Shown in pieces: positions 4,169-5,548 of a stretch of 5,548 bases of DNA. A program made the translations under genes and the position numbers. Below the pieces are notes generated by a model, which was given only the letters and a program-made list of their open reading frames with translations, searched no databases and was not told the DNA's origin. The stretch comes from Actinomycetota bacterium (GTDB lineage Bacteria; Actinomycetota; Thermoleophilia; Solirubrobacterales; 70-9), in the NCBI GenBank assembly GCA_005884305.1, contig VAYL01000090.1:1-5548 (forward strand), given 5' to 3'. Position 1 is the stretch's first letter, and every line of letters begins with the position of its first letter.

Positions 4169-4957
4169 GTGGCCGAGACGGAGCTGAGTGTCGTCTGCAA
4201 GAGCTGCGGTTCGGAGGTGAGTCCGTACGTCACCGAGTGCCCGTACTGCGGCACGCGGCTCCGAAAGCGCGCGCCGAAGCTCGAGCGCCGCGGCGAGGCC
4301 CTCGCCCCGCAGGAGACCCGCCGCGACCGGCGGCGTCGCCGTTCGGCGGAGCGGCGCGAGCGGCGCGAGCGGATGCGGCGCCTCGCGCTCGCGGTCGAGC
4401 GCCCGTACGTGACCCTGGCGGCGATCCTGATCCCGGCGGCCATCGTCATCGTGGACCGGGGCTCGAACCTGACCCTGGAACAGCTCGGCGCCATCGAGGG
4501 CTTCGCGGGGACGACGCCATGGTGGCACTACCTGGCCGCCCCGTTCGTCTACAACGACATCGGCTACCTGTTCGCGGTCGGCGTTGCGATGGCGCTCTTC
4601 GTGCCGGGGCTCGAGCGGCGGCTCGGCGCGGTGCCCACGGCCCTACTCCTCGTCGCCTGCGGCGCCCTGGGGGCGCTCGCGGCGCAGGGGCTCGACGACG
4701 CGCTGGGGGACGGGTTTACCTTCGCGGCGGGCGGCAACGGCGTCGCGCTCGGCGCGCTGGGTGCGTGGGTAATGATCCGCCGCGCCGACGCGCGTGACGA
4801 CCCCACCGAGGAGCTGGACACCATCCCGCTTGTGGTCGCGGCAGCCGTGCTGCTGCTCCTGCCGGTCGTGAACGACTACGCGAACTGGTGGGCCGGCATC
4901 GTCGGCGGGCTGACGGGCCTGGCGGCGGGGTTCTCGGCGACCCTCGGGCGCCGCTAG
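4169..4957 (+). CDS. Zinc-ribbon membrane protein with degenerate rhomboid-like domain (predicted pseudoprotease)
   Basis: This gene encodes 262 residues from GTG 4169. A zinc ribbon comes first: Cys10, Cys13, Cys24, Cys27 in CKSCGSEVSPY...CPYCG. A very basic stretch follows at 51-72 (RRDRRRRRSAERRERRERMR). The membrane part resembles a rhomboid: TM1 about 80-96, WWHYLAAPFVYNDIGYLF (118-135) at the place of the rhomboid loop-1/TM2 region, GLERRLG (147-153), TM3 about 154-172, GGNGVALGALGAW (188-200) at the place of GxSG, TM5 about 219-234 and NWWAGIVGGLTGLAAG (239-254) as the last helix. The nucleophile Ser is Asn190, and the last helix has no His where rhomboids carry the catalytic one, so protease activity is not expected. 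The TM2 His positions are also missing. The start lies 10 nt after the ligase stop with a poor SD, so coupling to upstream translation is likely. The Cys positions leave little room for a later start. The family assignment rests on motif spacing only. A binding or trafficking role is inferred. Confidence 0.8.
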   Translation: MAETELSVVCKSCGSEVSPYVTECPYCGTRLRKRAPKLERRGEALAPQETRRDRRRRRSAERRERRERMRRLALAVERPYVTLAAILIPAAIVIVDRGSNLTLEQLGAIEGFAGTTPWWHYLAAPFVYNDIGYLFAVGVAMALFVPGLERRLGAVPTALLLVACGALGALAAQGLDDALGDGFTFAAGGNGVALGALGAWVMIRRADARDDPTEELDTIPLVVAAAVLLLLPVVNDYANWWAGIVGGLTGLAAGFSATLGRR

Positions 4958-5548
4958 TGCCGGACAAGTACATAACGTTGACGCCAGAGCTCTACGGCTA
5001 TGTCGTCGAGCACGGCGCCCGCCAGGACGATGCGCTGCGCCGTTTGGCGGACGAGACCCAGCGGCTCGGCGACATTTCCATCATGCAGATCGCACCGGAG
5101 CAGGGAGCCTTCGTGACGCTCCTGATGCGGGCGATCGGGGCGCGGCGCGCGCTCGAGCTCGGCACGTTCACGGGCTACTCTGCGATCTGCATCGCCCGGG
5201 GTCTTGCCGACGGCGGGAAGCTCGTGACCTGCGACATCAGCGGCGACTGGACCGAGATCGCGCGCCGCTACTTCGACGCGGCGGGCGTCGCGGACCGGAT
5301 CGACCTGCGGCTCGGGCCGGCGCTCGACACGCTGCGCGAGCTGCCCGCGGACGAGCCTTTCGACTTCGCCTTCATCGACGCCGACAAGACCGAGTATCCG
5401 GACTACTACGAGGAGTGCCTGAGGCTGCTGCGCCCTGGCGGCCTCATCATGCTCGACAACGTCCTGCGCGACGGACGCGTCCTGGACGCAGGCGACGGCG
5501 ATGAGCGAACGGCGGCCACGCGCGAGGTCAACGACCGCGCGATCGCCG
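4957..5548 (+). CDS. SAM-dependent O-methyltransferase, CCoAOMT/family 3 type (3' end beyond window)
   Basis: GTG 4957 opens a frame that runs to the right edge: 197 complete codons and no stop. The start shares its G with the TAG stop of the upstream gene (TAGTG), so translational coupling is likely; the SD is weak. The protein matches the class I, cation-dependent O-methyltransferase family, usually about 220 residues, so only a short C-terminus is missing. Seen are the Q49-containing N-terminal helix region (IAPEQGAF), the SAM-binding ELGTFTGYSAI (67-77), acidic Asp93 after strand 2 (LVTCDIS), FDFAFIDADKTEY (135-147) with the metal-ligand Asp141 and Lys144, and GGLIMLDNVLRDGRV (161-175) with Asp167-Asn168, the remaining metal ligands. 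It transfers a methyl group from S-adenosylmethionine, typically to a catechol-like hydroxyl using a divalent cation. The natural acceptor cannot be told from the sequence. Confidence 0.93.
   Translation, partial: MPDKYITLTPELYGYVVEHGARQDDALRRLADETQRLGDISIMQIAPEQGAFVTLLMRAIGARRALELGTFTGYSAICIARGLADGGKLVTCDISGDWTEIARRYFDAAGVADRIDLRLGPALDTLRELPADEPFDFAFIDADKTEYPDYYEECLRLLRPGGLIMLDNVLRDGRVLDAGDGDERTAATREVNDRAIA

Noticed and set aside
3562..4528. Minus-strand frames of 188 and 178 codons opposite the ligase and pseudorhomboid
   Set aside because: They are antisense to conserved motifs on the plus strand, with no SD or recognisable domain.

Overview
The window is GC-rich and densely coding, with little spare sequence between genes. 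Its gene content suggests an actinobacterium of the Thermoleophilia/Solirubrobacterales type. The clues are a DhnA-type class I aldolase, a YbdK-type carboxylate-amine ligase, a CsrA, a zinc-ribbon protein with a degenerate rhomboid-like membrane region, and two small lineage-type proteins with very Glu/Arg-rich composition. This placement is inferred from protein flavour and was not tested by a search.

Layout from left to right: (1) The 5' end of a minus-strand gene for a charged protein of unknown function (467 down to the left edge). (2) A 134-bp divergent region, then csrA on the plus strand (602-835). (3) A tandem 14-bp repeat spanning the csrA stop, and a strong hairpin (857-889) that serves csrA and the convergent gene coming from the right. 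(4) A minus-strand gene for a 79-residue single-pass membrane protein (1115-876). (5) A 160-bp gap with an 11-bp direct repeat. (6) A minus-strand exported thermonuclease-like lipoprotein (1794-1276). (7) A roughly 200-bp gap with a long-range inverted repeat. (8) A minus-strand class I fructose-bisphosphate aldolase (2916-1996). (9) A 111-bp divergent region with a short AT-rich core, then a plus-strand cluster: ybdK-like ligase (3028-4158), zinc-ribbon/pseudorhomboid protein (4169-4957) and SAM-dependent O-methyltransferase (4957 to the right edge). The last three are separated by 10 nt and by a 1-nt stop/start overlap, so they look co-transcribed and partly translationally coupled.

Functionally the window is mostly housekeeping and lineage-specific: central carbon metabolism (aldolase), a gamma-glutamyl ligase-like enzyme, post-transcriptional regulation (CsrA) and an exported nuclease. 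No mobile element, CRISPR array, tRNA or rRNA was seen. The points most worth a second look are the rhomboid-like protein that has lost the protease dyad, the csrA locus (no fliW or flagellar gene in view, GGA motifs and a hairpin in the leader, a strong Shine-Dalgarno before an internal in-frame ATG), the split acidic/Arg10 protein at the left edge, and the short repeats in the intergenic gaps.
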